Position numbers and translations under genes: made by a program. A DNA stretch of 64,000 bases. It comes from Brevundimonas naejangsanensis DSM 23858 (lineage in GTDB: Bacteria; Pseudomonadota; Alphaproteobacteria; Caulobacterales; Caulobacteraceae). Shown one piece after another: positions 9,080-17,919 of this stretch (position 1 is the stretch's first letter; each line of letters opens with the position of its first letter). The notes beneath the pieces are model-generated. The model was not told where the DNA came from. It ran no database searches and saw only the letters and a program-made list of their open reading frames with translations. The stretch spans positions 1,178,001 to 1,242,000 of the forward strand of contig NZ_ATXN01000002.1 of assembly GCF_000421705.1 (NCBI RefSeq). The letters are read 5' to 3'.

Positions 9080-11083
9080 TCACCCCGGCCGCGGTCGCTT
9101 TTCGCCCATAGAAGCCTTGACCCAGCCCCCTCGTAAGCCTCTAGGCTGGAGCCCTGGCCAGCGCTCCACCAGTGTCCTTCGCTCGGAGGCCAGGGTGTTC
9201 ACTATCCTCTCGAGATCAGAGCGAAGATAGAACCCCCGACCAAGGCCGGGCTCGATGGGATAGGCTTCGATGAGACGCCATAAGCCACGAGGTTCGACTT
9301 CCAGCCTTGCAGCCGCTTCCCGCGTGCTCATCCAGTGGCATCCGAAAGCCTCAACCCTGATGCGCTCGTAACTCGTGGGCGAGACCCACTGTCGCGGCGC
9401 CAACAGGTCGCGTTCCCGCAGCCAAGAAATTTCTACGGCGGAGCAGTTGAGATAGTCCATCACTTCGCCTGGCGTCATAGTCGGCGGCGCAGAGCTTCCC
9501 GAACTCTCATACAGGACGGTTAAAGGGGATCGGGAACCTGGCCCACCTGCGACGAACTCTCGGGCCGCGAGGCGGGCCATCGAAAGCGTACCGCGTTCGT
9601 GATGGGAAGAGGCCGCAAATACGAGACCGCCGGGCAGTTCCCGCGAGAGAGCTGCCTTGATTACCGCGGCCCAAGGCTTGTCTCTGCCCCCAACGGCCGT
9701 GAAAGCTTCGCTGAGCGAAATCCATTCTCGCGATGGCGGAACAAGTGGGAGAGCCGCTAGCCAATCAGCAATCTTCTCAACGTCCTCGGCGCCCACCCGA
9801 TGGTCGCCTCGCAGGAACATCGAGAGCTCACTTGGCTGAGGCTGCAGGATGTTGAGCGCAACAAGTTGCGGGATTGCATAGAGAGGCAGACCCAAAAGCT
9901 GCGCGGCACGACGGGCGCTCATCCCAGCCGTCAACTCCGCCCGCATGCCCTCTACAACATGGGTGTCGAAAAGGTACTGCTTACGCTGCGTGCCTGAGCT
10001 CGACAGCGGGGTGAGAAAGCCTGCTTCGACAAGGCGTCCCACGTCGCCTGGCGGCACGCCAAGGACGGAAGCAGCACCTCGCGAGTTCAACTCGCCCGGC
10101 GGCGGCCGACGGTCCTGCTTCACCAACATCAGCGGGCAATCGGCGAGGATTTCGATCAGCGCCTGTCGGACCACGGGCACGGCGGTGTCCCGAGAAATCC
10201 GCGCCATGACGCCGTATAGCTTATCGCGCTCGCCAGGCGACCTTTGGAGAAGGTCCCACCTCGACTTCGGGTATTCGAGAACGAAGCTCACAGCTTCGCA
10301 AAGCGCCCGATGACCGACAGGTGCGTCGTCCATGTCCAGCCCAGCGTCAGATACAAGTTGCCAGGCTCGCACGATCGCGAGAACAAACTCATAGACGTCC
10401 GTCTCGCAATGCAACGGCAAAGCAGCGGGCACGCGGCGCATCGCAGCAAGCCGGATCTCCGCACTTTCGTCGAACAGGTCCGCGAGCCAGCGAAGATTCG
10501 GCCGGTGATGTTTGGCGACCTTGTCCGAAGCAGCCGAGACCAAAGGCTCACGACAGTGCCGGCACTCTCTTAAGCTATCGGCGCGTGGCCATGTCAGCGG
10601 CTTGCCGCAGAACCGGTTGGGACAGGAGCGGATCAGGATGTCCCAGCTCACCGGGCAGAAGTCGAAATGGCGGAGCATCCAGACGGCTTGGTCTCCGTCC
10701 GATTTGGCCAGTCCGGGCCTGACCCGTCGACGCGCTTGGTCAATGAGGTGGGGCCGCAGGAATACTCCGCCCAACCGACGACGCCCGAGTTCGTCCAAGG
10801 GCTCAGCGCCCCAGAGCTTGGCAATAGAGTGTGGGGGCGCTCCAAGCAGCATCTCGATCGCAGGAAGCGACCGTTGTAGTCGGCCAAGGAAATCACCGGA
10901 TATCGAAAGATCGATTTCGGCCTGTCGCAGGAACTGCACAGGAGACTGCAGGTGGTTTCGCTCCACGCACCTGACGAGGTAACTCAGAAGCGTTTCGCCG
11001 GCGGTCGGCTCAACGGGGAAGAGCAAGCTCTTCCCCGCATACGACCGAGCCTCACACGGAGCCAAAGTCGAACCATCAGCCAT
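9080..11083 (-). CDS. tniQ: TniQ/TnsD-type target selector
   Basis: A 667-residue protein that should choose the insertion site and recruit TnsC. The N-terminal TniQ domain (about 18-180) has FPVEPTAGETLLSYLVR and a zinc-binding set, C143, C154, C159, C174, C177 (CPVSWD, CPNRFCG, CRHC). The long remainder shows several helix-turn-helix-like units, such as RGAASVLGVPPGDVGRLVE, MSARRAAQLLGLPLYAIP, MTPGEVMDYLNCSAVEIS and STREAAARLEVEPRGLWRL. That is expected of a sequence-reading TnsD rather than a short guide-dependent TniQ. The start is the ATG at 11083, overlapping the tnsC stop by 8 bp. Its likely target is the adjacent tRNA-Arg gene (inference from position). Confidence 0.85.
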   Translation of the reverse strand: MADGSTLAPCEARSYAGKSLLFPVEPTAGETLLSYLVRCVERNHLQSPVQFLRQAEIDLSISGDFLGRLQRSLPAIEMLLGAPPHSIAKLWGAEPLDELGRRRLGGVFLRPHLIDQARRRVRPGLAKSDGDQAVWMLRHFDFCPVSWDILIRSCPNRFCGKPLTWPRADSLRECRHCREPLVSAASDKVAKHHRPNLRWLADLFDESAEIRLAAMRRVPAALPLHCETDVYEFVLAIVRAWQLVSDAGLDMDDAPVGHRALCEAVSFVLEYPKSRWDLLQRSPGERDKLYGVMARISRDTAVPVVRQALIEILADCPLMLVKQDRRPPPGELNSRGAASVLGVPPGDVGRLVEAGFLTPLSSSGTQRKQYLFDTHVVEGMRAELTAGMSARRAAQLLGLPLYAIPQLVALNILQPQPSELSMFLRGDHRVGAEDVEKIADWLAALPLVPPSREWISLSEAFTAVGGRDKPWAAVIKAALSRELPGGLVFAASSHHERGTLSMARLAAREFVAGGPGSRSPLTVLYESSGSSAPPTMTPGEVMDYLNCSAVEISWLRERDLLAPRQWVSPTSYERIRVEAFGCHWMSTREAAARLEVEPRGLWRLIEAYPIEPGLGRGFYLRSDLERIVNTLASERRTLVERWPGLQPRGLRGGWVKASMGEKRPRPG

Positions 11084-11996
11084 GGCGCCGCTTCCTGAAC
11101 GGGTTGTGGTCGATGAACGACTGCTCCACCGCCCAAGCATCTACCGCCCAGGAGAGGTCGGCGATCTCAAGCCGGGCGGCGCCTCGACGAACGGCGACCT
11201 CAATCGCCGCATGCATCAGGCGGTTAACCCGCCCGACCACCCCCTTCGACACATCAAACAGTGCGGCCAGTATCTCCGGTTCGTTGAGGCCTGACTGTTG
11301 GCCGAAGATGCCCTCGTCGACCAAGACCTGATCGAGCCGAGTGACGTAGCCTGCGAACAGCTTCTGATCCCGCCCACTGCGGGCCTTCAACGGATGAAGG
11401 TCACAAGGGGGCAGCAGCCGGCCATTCAGTTGAAGGTTCCTCCTGAACATCGGAAGCGCCTCGTCCGTGCCCAGAAAGGCGATAGGGATAAGGCCTGTAT
11501 CGAGCATCCCTTTGAGGGTGTCGGTTACGTCGTTCCGCAAGCCGTTCCGGTAGTTGAGATGCTGCACCTCATCGACGATGAGCAACTCCGTCCCGAACCG
11601 CTCAAAGCAGCTTAGCACTCGCCGCTTGAGCGTTAGCTCATTGCCGTAAGAGGCATATGGATCCCGAAACGCCTCAAGGATCAGGACCATCAGCTTCTTC
11701 GATGTCGTGTGCCGTTCGAGATCGACCTTAATGACCGGCACATACTCAGGCGTCCGGGGTCGACGCGTCTCGACCAAATCGACGTAGGCCTTTGCCGCAG
11801 TACTCTTGCCGGATCCCGAGGGGGCAAGGACACGCAACCCCATCTGAGGTTCTCCGCGCGTGCGCCGACCGATTTTTTGTAGGTAATCCAATCGGCCATG
11901 GAGACTGACGTGTGGCGGATAATGGATGAACACCGATCTGAAGCGGGCGACCATGTCAGCCGCCTCGTCATTGAGCTCCGCTGCGGTCCGGTTCAT
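11076..11996 (-). CDS. tnsC: TnsC/TniB AAA+ transposition regulator
   Basis: A 306-residue AAA+ ATPase linking the target selector to the transposase. Walker A is APSGSGKST (about residue 60), Walker B LLIVDEVQHL, then sensor-like FLGTDEALPMF. The length suits the TniB/short-TnsC group; the 555-residue Tn7 TnsC has long extensions that are missing here. I prefer the ATG at 11996, which overlaps the tnsB stop as ATGA and has GGGAGG seven bases upstream; an in-frame ATG at 12011 is less likely. Confidence 0.9.
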   Translation of the reverse strand: MNRTAAELNDEAADMVARFRSVFIHYPPHVSLHGRLDYLQKIGRRTRGEPQMGLRVLAPSGSGKSTAAKAYVDLVETRRPRTPEYVPVIKVDLERHTTSKKLMVLILEAFRDPYASYGNELTLKRRVLSCFERFGTELLIVDEVQHLNYRNGLRNDVTDTLKGMLDTGLIPIAFLGTDEALPMFRRNLQLNGRLLPPCDLHPLKARSGRDQKLFAGYVTRLDQVLVDEGIFGQQSGLNEPEILAALFDVSKGVVGRVNRLMHAAIEVAVRRGAARLEIADLSWAVDAWAVEQSFIDHNPFRKRRHG

Positions 11997-14179
11997 TGGA
12001 ATGCCTCCCAATGCTCGTCACTGGAGGACGCAACGGCGGTCCAACCAGATTCGGTCGAAACCTCGGAAACCGGCTCAGCCTTCGGCACTCGCTTGGTCTT
12101 CGGCTTTCCGCCGCGTGCCGGACGGACAGGTTTGACATGGTCGTCTGTTCGTTCGGGCGCCAATGCGACGGTCGGTATGGTTGGCGCCATGCCGTCGTGC
12201 CGCGCCTCCGCGTATTCGATGCGGAGGCTTCCCTTGGCCATTGCTTCAACCTTCGGTGAAGCCAACAGACGGGCTTGGGTCCGCTTGTTCCGGGTGAGCA
12301 CCCGAACCGGCGTTTCAGCCTCGATTTCCCTCCTCAGCTCGATGCGACGTCGACGCCTGTCGTCCTTCGTCGAGTCTTTCTCCTCGCGGGACCAGGCCTC
12401 GATCAGGTCGTGACGCCACTTGCAGAGCCCTTCGGCATACTCCGGGTCGGTACAGGGCAAAGCGACAAACTCGCCATTGCCCGGACACCAGATATAGATC
12501 TGGCCGAGGTTGGCAGGATTGTATTTGATCACCACCTTGGCGGTAGCAGAACCCTTCCGCTGTCCCCTTCGTGGCTCACGCCTCGCGAGATCCTCAAGCA
12601 GGCGACCCGTTATTGCTGGATCCTGGTACTGAAGATTGAAAAGGTTCACGCCAGAGCGCGTCAGAGTGGCGTCGCGGCGGGCGCCAAGCATTCGATCAAG
12701 CTGACTATCGTCACCGATCACTTGTACCCCACCCTGCTCCCGAACTTTTCGGTCCCACGCTGTCACCGGAGGTTCCCCCAAGGTGGAGTGCAGCTCCTGA
12801 TGATAGATACCGATGGCGGAGATCAGGAGGTCTTCAGCCTGCTGGAGGGTGAGGACCGCATCCTTCCGCGGGTCGAGCCCCCATTCCCGCAGTTGCGCTA
12901 CCGGAAAGGTCCCCCCGGGCATTTTGCGGTGCAAGCGGGTGTTCAAGGTGCCGAACAAGCGCTCGATCACAGCCTTGTAGGTCGGGGACCGCACGGGGGC
13001 CCAGCGAACACTGACGCCCATATCGATCATGGCCGACTCAAAGGAAGTTCCGGTGAACTCCCAGCCGTTGTCGACGACGATCTCGTCGAACTTCCCGTGA
13101 ATGCTGACGAGCTCCGGCTTCTCAGGGAAACGGTCCCCCATCCGAATTTTGGGCCGGTTTGCGCGCTTGATGCACTCTGTGACCGAGTAGAGTGAGGGCG
13201 GTTCAAAGCTCAAAACCCAGCCAACAATGCAGCGCGTGTAAACGTCGAGGATAATCGTGAGCCAAGGCCGCCCGAGCAGCCTCCAGCCCTTGGAGTTGAT
13301 GACGACGTGATAGTCGACCTGGGTGTGGTCCATAGCGCCCAGCATCAAAGGACGTTGGGAGGCCAGCCCTTGACCACAGGCCTTGAACCTTTGGTCAGCG
13401 ACCTTTTTGCCGAACTTCGCAGCCACCGTTTCGTAGCATTCGATCGACCGAACATACTTTCGAAATGTCTCTTTCGCAGGCACAGGCACTGTCATCCATC
13501 TGGACGAACGCTGGCGAATCCATTTGTTCAGTGCGCCGAGATGTTCACAGAGATCGTCGTAGGCGTCGCCGAGGGACTTCTTATGGTCGGCCCAGTAGGC
13601 CGTCGCCTCCTCATGCATCCGTCGGCGCACTGATGCCGGAAGGCGATGCTTGCGCGGCACCTTCCCAGACATGTTGACCATCGCCTTCAACGGTCGCTCG
13701 CCGACGTCGCCGCGATCGGCAAGCCATCTGCGAACCGTCGTCGGCGACGGGGGTTTCTTGCCGCTGAAGAACTCTGGCTTCTTGCTCCAGACGACCGCCA
13801 ATGCCTTGCGTATCCCGTCGGCGCTTCGAGAGAATGGTGCGATACGATCCAGGGAGGTGATCACTGCCAAACGGAAGGTCGCCGACGGATCGCGCGACAC
13901 GATCATCTCGTAGTCGCCTCCGAAGGCGAGAGCGCCTTTTCGAACTGACGACTTCGCTTGCTTGAGGTCGATACGACGAGCCTGGCCGGCAGCGAACTGC
14001 TCCACGAGCCAAGCCGAACTAGGGCACACCAGATCGTTCTGTTCGCCCCTCACCTGCAGCGGCGCTCCGGTCCGTTCGCATCGCAGGTGGAGCAGCCCAT
14101 TGCCCATCACCTGATCAAGGACATAGCGGTTCGAGCCGATGGCCCAGGTTTCACCGGCGGTCAGTCGAATAGTGTTCAT
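11993..14179 (-). CDS. tnsB: TnsB DDE transposase (Mu/IS481-like integrase core)
   Basis: A 728-residue transposase that binds the element's terminal repeats and catalyses 3' end cleavage and strand transfer. The rve-type catalytic core has D284 (MDHTQ), D370 (VVDNGWEF) and E406 (AVIERLFGT), with the classic 35-residue D-E gap. The N-terminal 250 residues are basic and helical (end-binding), and the Mu-type C-terminal beta-barrel follows the core. The ATG at 14179 overlaps the tnsA stop as ATGA. Confidence 0.93.
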   Translation of the reverse strand: MNTIRLTAGETWAIGSNRYVLDQVMGNGLLHLRCERTGAPLQVRGEQNDLVCPSSAWLVEQFAAGQARRIDLKQAKSSVRKGALAFGGDYEMIVSRDPSATFRLAVITSLDRIAPFSRSADGIRKALAVVWSKKPEFFSGKKPPSPTTVRRWLADRGDVGERPLKAMVNMSGKVPRKHRLPASVRRRMHEEATAYWADHKKSLGDAYDDLCEHLGALNKWIRQRSSRWMTVPVPAKETFRKYVRSIECYETVAAKFGKKVADQRFKACGQGLASQRPLMLGAMDHTQVDYHVVINSKGWRLLGRPWLTIILDVYTRCIVGWVLSFEPPSLYSVTECIKRANRPKIRMGDRFPEKPELVSIHGKFDEIVVDNGWEFTGTSFESAMIDMGVSVRWAPVRSPTYKAVIERLFGTLNTRLHRKMPGGTFPVAQLREWGLDPRKDAVLTLQQAEDLLISAIGIYHQELHSTLGEPPVTAWDRKVREQGGVQVIGDDSQLDRMLGARRDATLTRSGVNLFNLQYQDPAITGRLLEDLARREPRRGQRKGSATAKVVIKYNPANLGQIYIWCPGNGEFVALPCTDPEYAEGLCKWRHDLIEAWSREEKDSTKDDRRRRRIELRREIEAETPVRVLTRNKRTQARLLASPKVEAMAKGSLRIEYAEARHDGMAPTIPTVALAPERTDDHVKPVRPARGGKPKTKRVPKAEPVSEVSTESGWTAVASSSDEHWEAFQ

Positions 14180-15093
14180 TGGATTTCCTCCTGCGGCCCT
14201 TCGACCAGCGTCACGGGGGTCGAGCTGTCGGGGATGTTGGTGAGGTCGAGCCTGACGATGCGGCCGACCATCATGGCCTTCAGCTTGGCCAGGCCGCGCA
14301 GCCGTTCATCAAAGCTGTCGGCCAGCTGACCGAGTGGCAGCTGACCATGCTGGCGCAGTTGTCGGACGACCTCGAAGACCTCAGCGTCGCTGAACTTTGT
14401 GAAGGCCCATGACTGGACGTCCTCCACCGCACGATAGAAACGGGATGGCTCGGTCAGGTCGGTGCGGAACAGGATATGGAACCGCCAACCGATCCGATCG
14501 CAGATTTCGCGAACCGCCTGAAGTTTCAGCCGATACTCCGGATCTCTGAGGTCCCCGGGATCGCGCTTGATTTCGATTACTTCGACCGTTCCATCGGCAC
14601 GGAGCGTAACCGCGTCCGGCAGATATGCGCGCTTGATGCCATCAACGACGAACTCGAACCGGAACGGTTGTGCCCGGTAGTCGACGACGTCGGTGTCGAC
14701 TTCACAGAGCATGAAGAACGCCTTTTCGAGCATGCTCTCGTAGGGCTGCCCGCAGCCGGTTTTTCGACTGGCATAGACACCTGTTGTGATGATGCGCCGG
14801 CCGGTGACGATGGTCCTGATGGATCCGCCAGACTTCGACAAAACCATCGTAGCAGTTGCGGAAAGGCTCTCCCAAGCCTCCCTGTTTTCGTCGCAGGCCA
14901 AACCGAGTAGCGCCTCATTTAGGGGCGCTGGGTCTCTTGCGGGCGTGCCTGCCCGCGGATGAACGATGTCCATCTTGATCTCCACATTTGGGAAGTTCGC
15001 TGGGTTCAGGGCGAGCGAGGGCGTCACGCGTCTCTGAGAGAACGCGTTGACTTCTTGCGCGGTGCGGAGGATCATTTGCCAAGTCGTCGGCAC
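14176..15093 (-). CDS. tnsA: TnsA endonuclease of Tn7-like element
   Basis: A 305-residue PD-(D/E)xK nuclease that cuts the 5' strands at the transposon ends, making transposition cut-and-paste. The catalytic set is visible: E119 (YESMLEKAFF), D160 (YLPDAVT) and the E174-x-K176 pair (VIEIKR). The C-terminal part (about 200-305) fits the TnsA C-terminal domain that contacts TnsC. First gene of the tns operon. The start is a GTG at 15093; an ATG six codons later (15075) is an alternative, and neither has a strong ribosome site. Confidence 0.88.
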   Translation of the reverse strand: MPTTWQMILRTAQEVNAFSQRRVTPSLALNPANFPNVEIKMDIVHPRAGTPARDPAPLNEALLGLACDENREAWESLSATATMVLSKSGGSIRTIVTGRRIITTGVYASRKTGCGQPYESMLEKAFFMLCEVDTDVVDYRAQPFRFEFVVDGIKRAYLPDAVTLRADGTVEVIEIKRDPGDLRDPEYRLKLQAVREICDRIGWRFHILFRTDLTEPSRFYRAVEDVQSWAFTKFSDAEVFEVVRQLRQHGQLPLGQLADSFDERLRGLAKLKAMMVGRIVRLDLTNIPDSSTPVTLVEGPQEEIQ

Positions 15094-15361
15094 AACGATT
15101 GGGGACTTGATCCTCCGACCGAGCCTTGGGTTTACGCCCGGGGCTCGCGTCGTTTCTGCGCTAAGCCACAGAATTGACGTCTGATTTTCATGGCGGTCGG
15201 GACATTGTTGCTCCTGTTTTCAGTTAGCCCGTTCGAATCTAAGGCCTAGCAGGAGGGTCTTGGAGGACTCACCGCCGGCTCGAAGAGTGTTCCAGAGCGA
15301 TGAAGCGGAGTCACAGGGATTTTTTACTACGCCAACCGAGCTGCAATCGGCCGGTCAGCTA

Positions 15362-15383
15362 AATATATACTATGCTATATATT
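15362..15383. promoter_or_regulatory. AT-rich palindrome upstream of tnsA
   Basis: AATATATA-CTATGC-TATATATT forms a perfect 8-bp inverted repeat in an otherwise GC-rich setting, about 270 bp before the tnsA start. It could be an operator or a promoter -10 region for the tns operon. No regulator gene in the element obviously pairs with it. Confidence 0.35.
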
Positions 15384-15699
15384 CTGAATGCTTACGAACG
15401 ACATAGAACGGCGGTCTCATTTGAGAGCTCCGCGACCCAAAAAAGAGGCCTGATCCGACCAGCAGTTCGAAGCTTGGCCGCGCGAGCGATCGCTGACCCC
15501 ATCTTGCGTCGGTTCAACTCTGCGCCATTAGCGGACGTTGACGCTCTGCCAAAAGGTGGACGTCCCCCTCCTCGGCGCAGGATCGGGCGCGCGCTACCTA
15601 TGCTACACGAATCGAACGATCGGACAGGCAGCAGCTGTTAGGCACCTTCCGATAACGAGGCGCCCACCATCAGACATTGACTTGGCGACACGACCAGAC

Positions 15700-15955
15700 C
15701 TTGAGCATGAGTGCATCATTTCGATGCCATTCCTCCGAAAAAGCTCCAGGCCTCAGGAGAGTCGTCTAGCGCCCCCGTCCACGGTTTCTCCACCAACGAT
15801 GCGCCAGACGGTCGATTGGCTAGCTGCTGCGCCGAGCCGTGTGTGCCTGACAACGCCAGGTCCCGGATCAGACCAACACTGCCCCAAAGGGCAGTTTCGA
15901 TCCTCACTCGTCATCGGCCACCCGAAAGCGACCGCATTCGGCGCAGCAACCAACG
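15700..15955 (-). ncRNA. Candidate DRT3-type non-coding RNA region
   Basis: Downstream of the second RT on its strand there is a perfect 7-bp hairpin (ACTGCCC/GGGCAGT, 15878-15884 with 15889-15895, loop 4). A second small stem follows (CCTG/CAGG, about 15846-15860), then at once an alternating CACACAC run (15845-15839). DRT type 3 systems have two RTs plus a structured RNA, and, from memory, an ACACAC template in that RNA has been reported. The boundaries are guesses, and a six-base run can occur by chance in this length. Confidence 0.35.
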
Positions 15956-15960
15956 GAACA

Positions 15961-17919
15961 CTAGGTCCAAGCGTAGACAGGACGCAATGCCTTTCGCTGC
16001 AACTGGTGATCGACGCTCAACCCGGACCAATCTGCAAAACCTGCGTAGCTGCCGAATTCAGCCCATGTCGCCAGCCTAGGCTCGCCACCAAAAACGGCTC
16101 TGAAGAGTGACCGCTTGTCATGAGGGCCAACATCCGGTGACGCCAGGTAATCGATGGCAATCAGATACTCTTCTGTGTCACGCCATATATCGACATCTGC
16201 TGCCAAGACTCTGTCGCGCGCGCGTTGTTTCAACATGCCGATCTCGACTTGAAATTCGCCGGCCTGCTTTCGAATGCAAAACATCAAAGTGATATAGGCG
16301 AAATAGGTCAGCCGAGGCTCGTCCAGCAGTCGCTCTAAGCAGTCCCTGAACGCGGTCGAAGCAAGGAAATCATTCCCGATAAAATGAGCCCCGCATATCA
16401 GGAGATTAAACAGCTCGACATTATCCTCCACCTTCGCCCCGTCCGAGGGTGTCTGGCGGCGGATTAGACTCGAGAGGCTGTCCGATATGAGATGGATCGC
16501 AAGATCATATTGCTCGGGGGGCATGACATCACGAGACCGTTCTACCACCTGGACAAGCTGGCAGAGTGAGTATGTCGTACGAACTCGCAGATCCACTGCG
16601 CACACGTAAAGAGCCGTCTCTAAGGCGCTTATAACCACCGATGAGTACGGATCTTGCACGTCCTGATCTGCTGTCTCGCTCATTACGTTCAAGCACCGGC
16701 TAATCAGCCGTCGGAGCCTAGACAGCAACCAGCCTGAGAGGTTGGCGAACTGGATCTCATGTTCGGCCACGATCAGTCGGATATGGTTCAGCCGCGCCCG
16801 GATGGCGCGAGCCTGCTGCGCATTCTCGTTGGAGGCCCCACCTCGACCTGCAGCCCTCTCTTCGGCAGCGTCCTGCGCTCGCATTCGCGTGACTGCCGTA
16901 GACACCTCCCGCAGCGTGGCGGCGACGTGTTCCCGCGCGATGGAAAGCCCGGACACAAATGGCCTGCGACTGGTCGCAACCTTTCTGTCGTTAACGTAGA
17001 GCTTGTAACGTTCAAGATGGTGTCGGATGCGCCCTTCGAGAAGGTCAGCATGCTCGATTGACCCCGTGAATACGAAGTAGTCATCGACGTACCGTCGAAC
17101 GTCGTAATGCCGACCATGTATCAGTCCACGCTCCAGCATATCAGCCCTCACGCAATCATCAATGTCTTGGAATATGATTTCGGCAAATACTCTCGATATC
17201 TCCGGACCCACTACAATGCCATTGGTCTCGTTGTAGTTTGCCCTCTGCATCAACCCATCAAACGCGGACTCAAAACTGTATGTCGATCGATGCTCTTTCG
17301 CAAAAGACTTGTCTTTTACAGCCCACGTGATTGAATGGGTGTAAATATTGTAGAAGCATTTCGACACATCGATAGTTCGCATGACTGGGTGTCGTTCTTC
17401 TAAGCGAATGTATTCGCGAGAAGAGACGAATTTTCCCAAAAGATTGTACTTGCCATAGACGAAGTATGACGTCATGTGGGATGGGTCGGGCTCGCCTTCG
17501 GCGGCGAGCATTTGCGGAATGCCCGACCTGGACTGATCGTTTTCAACAGAAACCTCCGTCGTGAACGGAGACGCCAGTGCGGCGGGATGGCGTAGCGAAA
17601 AGTCGCCTCGGCTACAGTGCGCCAACATTCCCATCGCGTGGAGTTCGTAGAAGTCAGCCATCTCCCTTTGGAGCAGCGGGTGGACAACGCTGAGCGTCGT
17701 TGTTCGCTCGCGATCCTTGGTAATCCCGTAGTTGTACGGGATGGTGTAGGCAGGTCTTCGGACGGCTACCCGATCGAGGACATCCTGAACCGCTGCAGTT
17801 GGTGTGGTCGAGAGACCAGCGTGCAGGCGGTCATTCGAAAAGATGACCGGCAGCTCGTACGGAAGTGTTTCGGTCAGGAGCGCTCTATGCCTGAGCGACT
17901 TCTTCGACTGGTCAGACAT
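15961..17919 (-). CDS. Second reverse transcriptase (Drt3b-like, UG8-type)
   Basis: A 652-residue unknown-group reverse transcriptase. Motif A is RTIDVSKCFYNIYTHS (D184); the B-like motif is NGIVVGPEISRVFAE; the active site is YVDD at 277-280. The C-terminal 300 residues are helical with no recognised domain: there is no maturase, retron or Cas1 fusion. The ATG at 17919 overlaps the stop of the first RT by 8 bp (ATGTCTGA), so the two are co-translated. A 425-residue YSDD RT followed by a 650-residue YVDD RT matches DRT type 3 (UG3 plus UG8), an anti-phage system that also needs a non-coding RNA. Assignment to that type is by architecture and motif resemblance. Confidence 0.75.
   Translation of the reverse strand: MSDQSKKSLRHRALLTETLPYELPVIFSNDRLHAGLSTTPTAAVQDVLDRVAVRRPAYTIPYNYGITKDRERTTTLSVVHPLLQREMADFYELHAMGMLAHCSRGDFSLRHPAALASPFTTEVSVENDQSRSGIPQMLAAEGEPDPSHMTSYFVYGKYNLLGKFVSSREYIRLEERHPVMRTIDVSKCFYNIYTHSITWAVKDKSFAKEHRSTYSFESAFDGLMQRANYNETNGIVVGPEISRVFAEIIFQDIDDCVRADMLERGLIHGRHYDVRRYVDDYFVFTGSIEHADLLEGRIRHHLERYKLYVNDRKVATSRRPFVSGLSIAREHVAATLREVSTAVTRMRAQDAAEERAAGRGGASNENAQQARAIRARLNHIRLIVAEHEIQFANLSGWLLSRLRRLISRCLNVMSETADQDVQDPYSSVVISALETALYVCAVDLRVRTTYSLCQLVQVVERSRDVMPPEQYDLAIHLISDSLSSLIRRQTPSDGAKVEDNVELFNLLICGAHFIGNDFLASTAFRDCLERLLDEPRLTYFAYITLMFCIRKQAGEFQVEIGMLKQRARDRVLAADVDIWRDTEEYLIAIDYLASPDVGPHDKRSLFRAVFGGEPRLATWAEFGSYAGFADWSGLSVDHQLQRKALRPVYAWT

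Larger units (their letters stand above)
15094..15960. other. Long non-coding stretch between tnsA and the RT pair
   Basis: 867 bp with no convincing gene in an otherwise tightly packed element. It must contain the tnsA promoter. Visible structures are an AT-rich perfect palindrome at 15362-15383 and, near the RT end, a set of hairpins with an ACACAC run (15839-15895, minus strand). Short open frames here have no recognisable sequence. Confidence 0.6.

Noticed and set aside
15372-15641. Small open frame between tnsA and the RT pair
   Set aside because: No ribosome site, no recognisable fold, and arginine-rich composition typical of chance frames.
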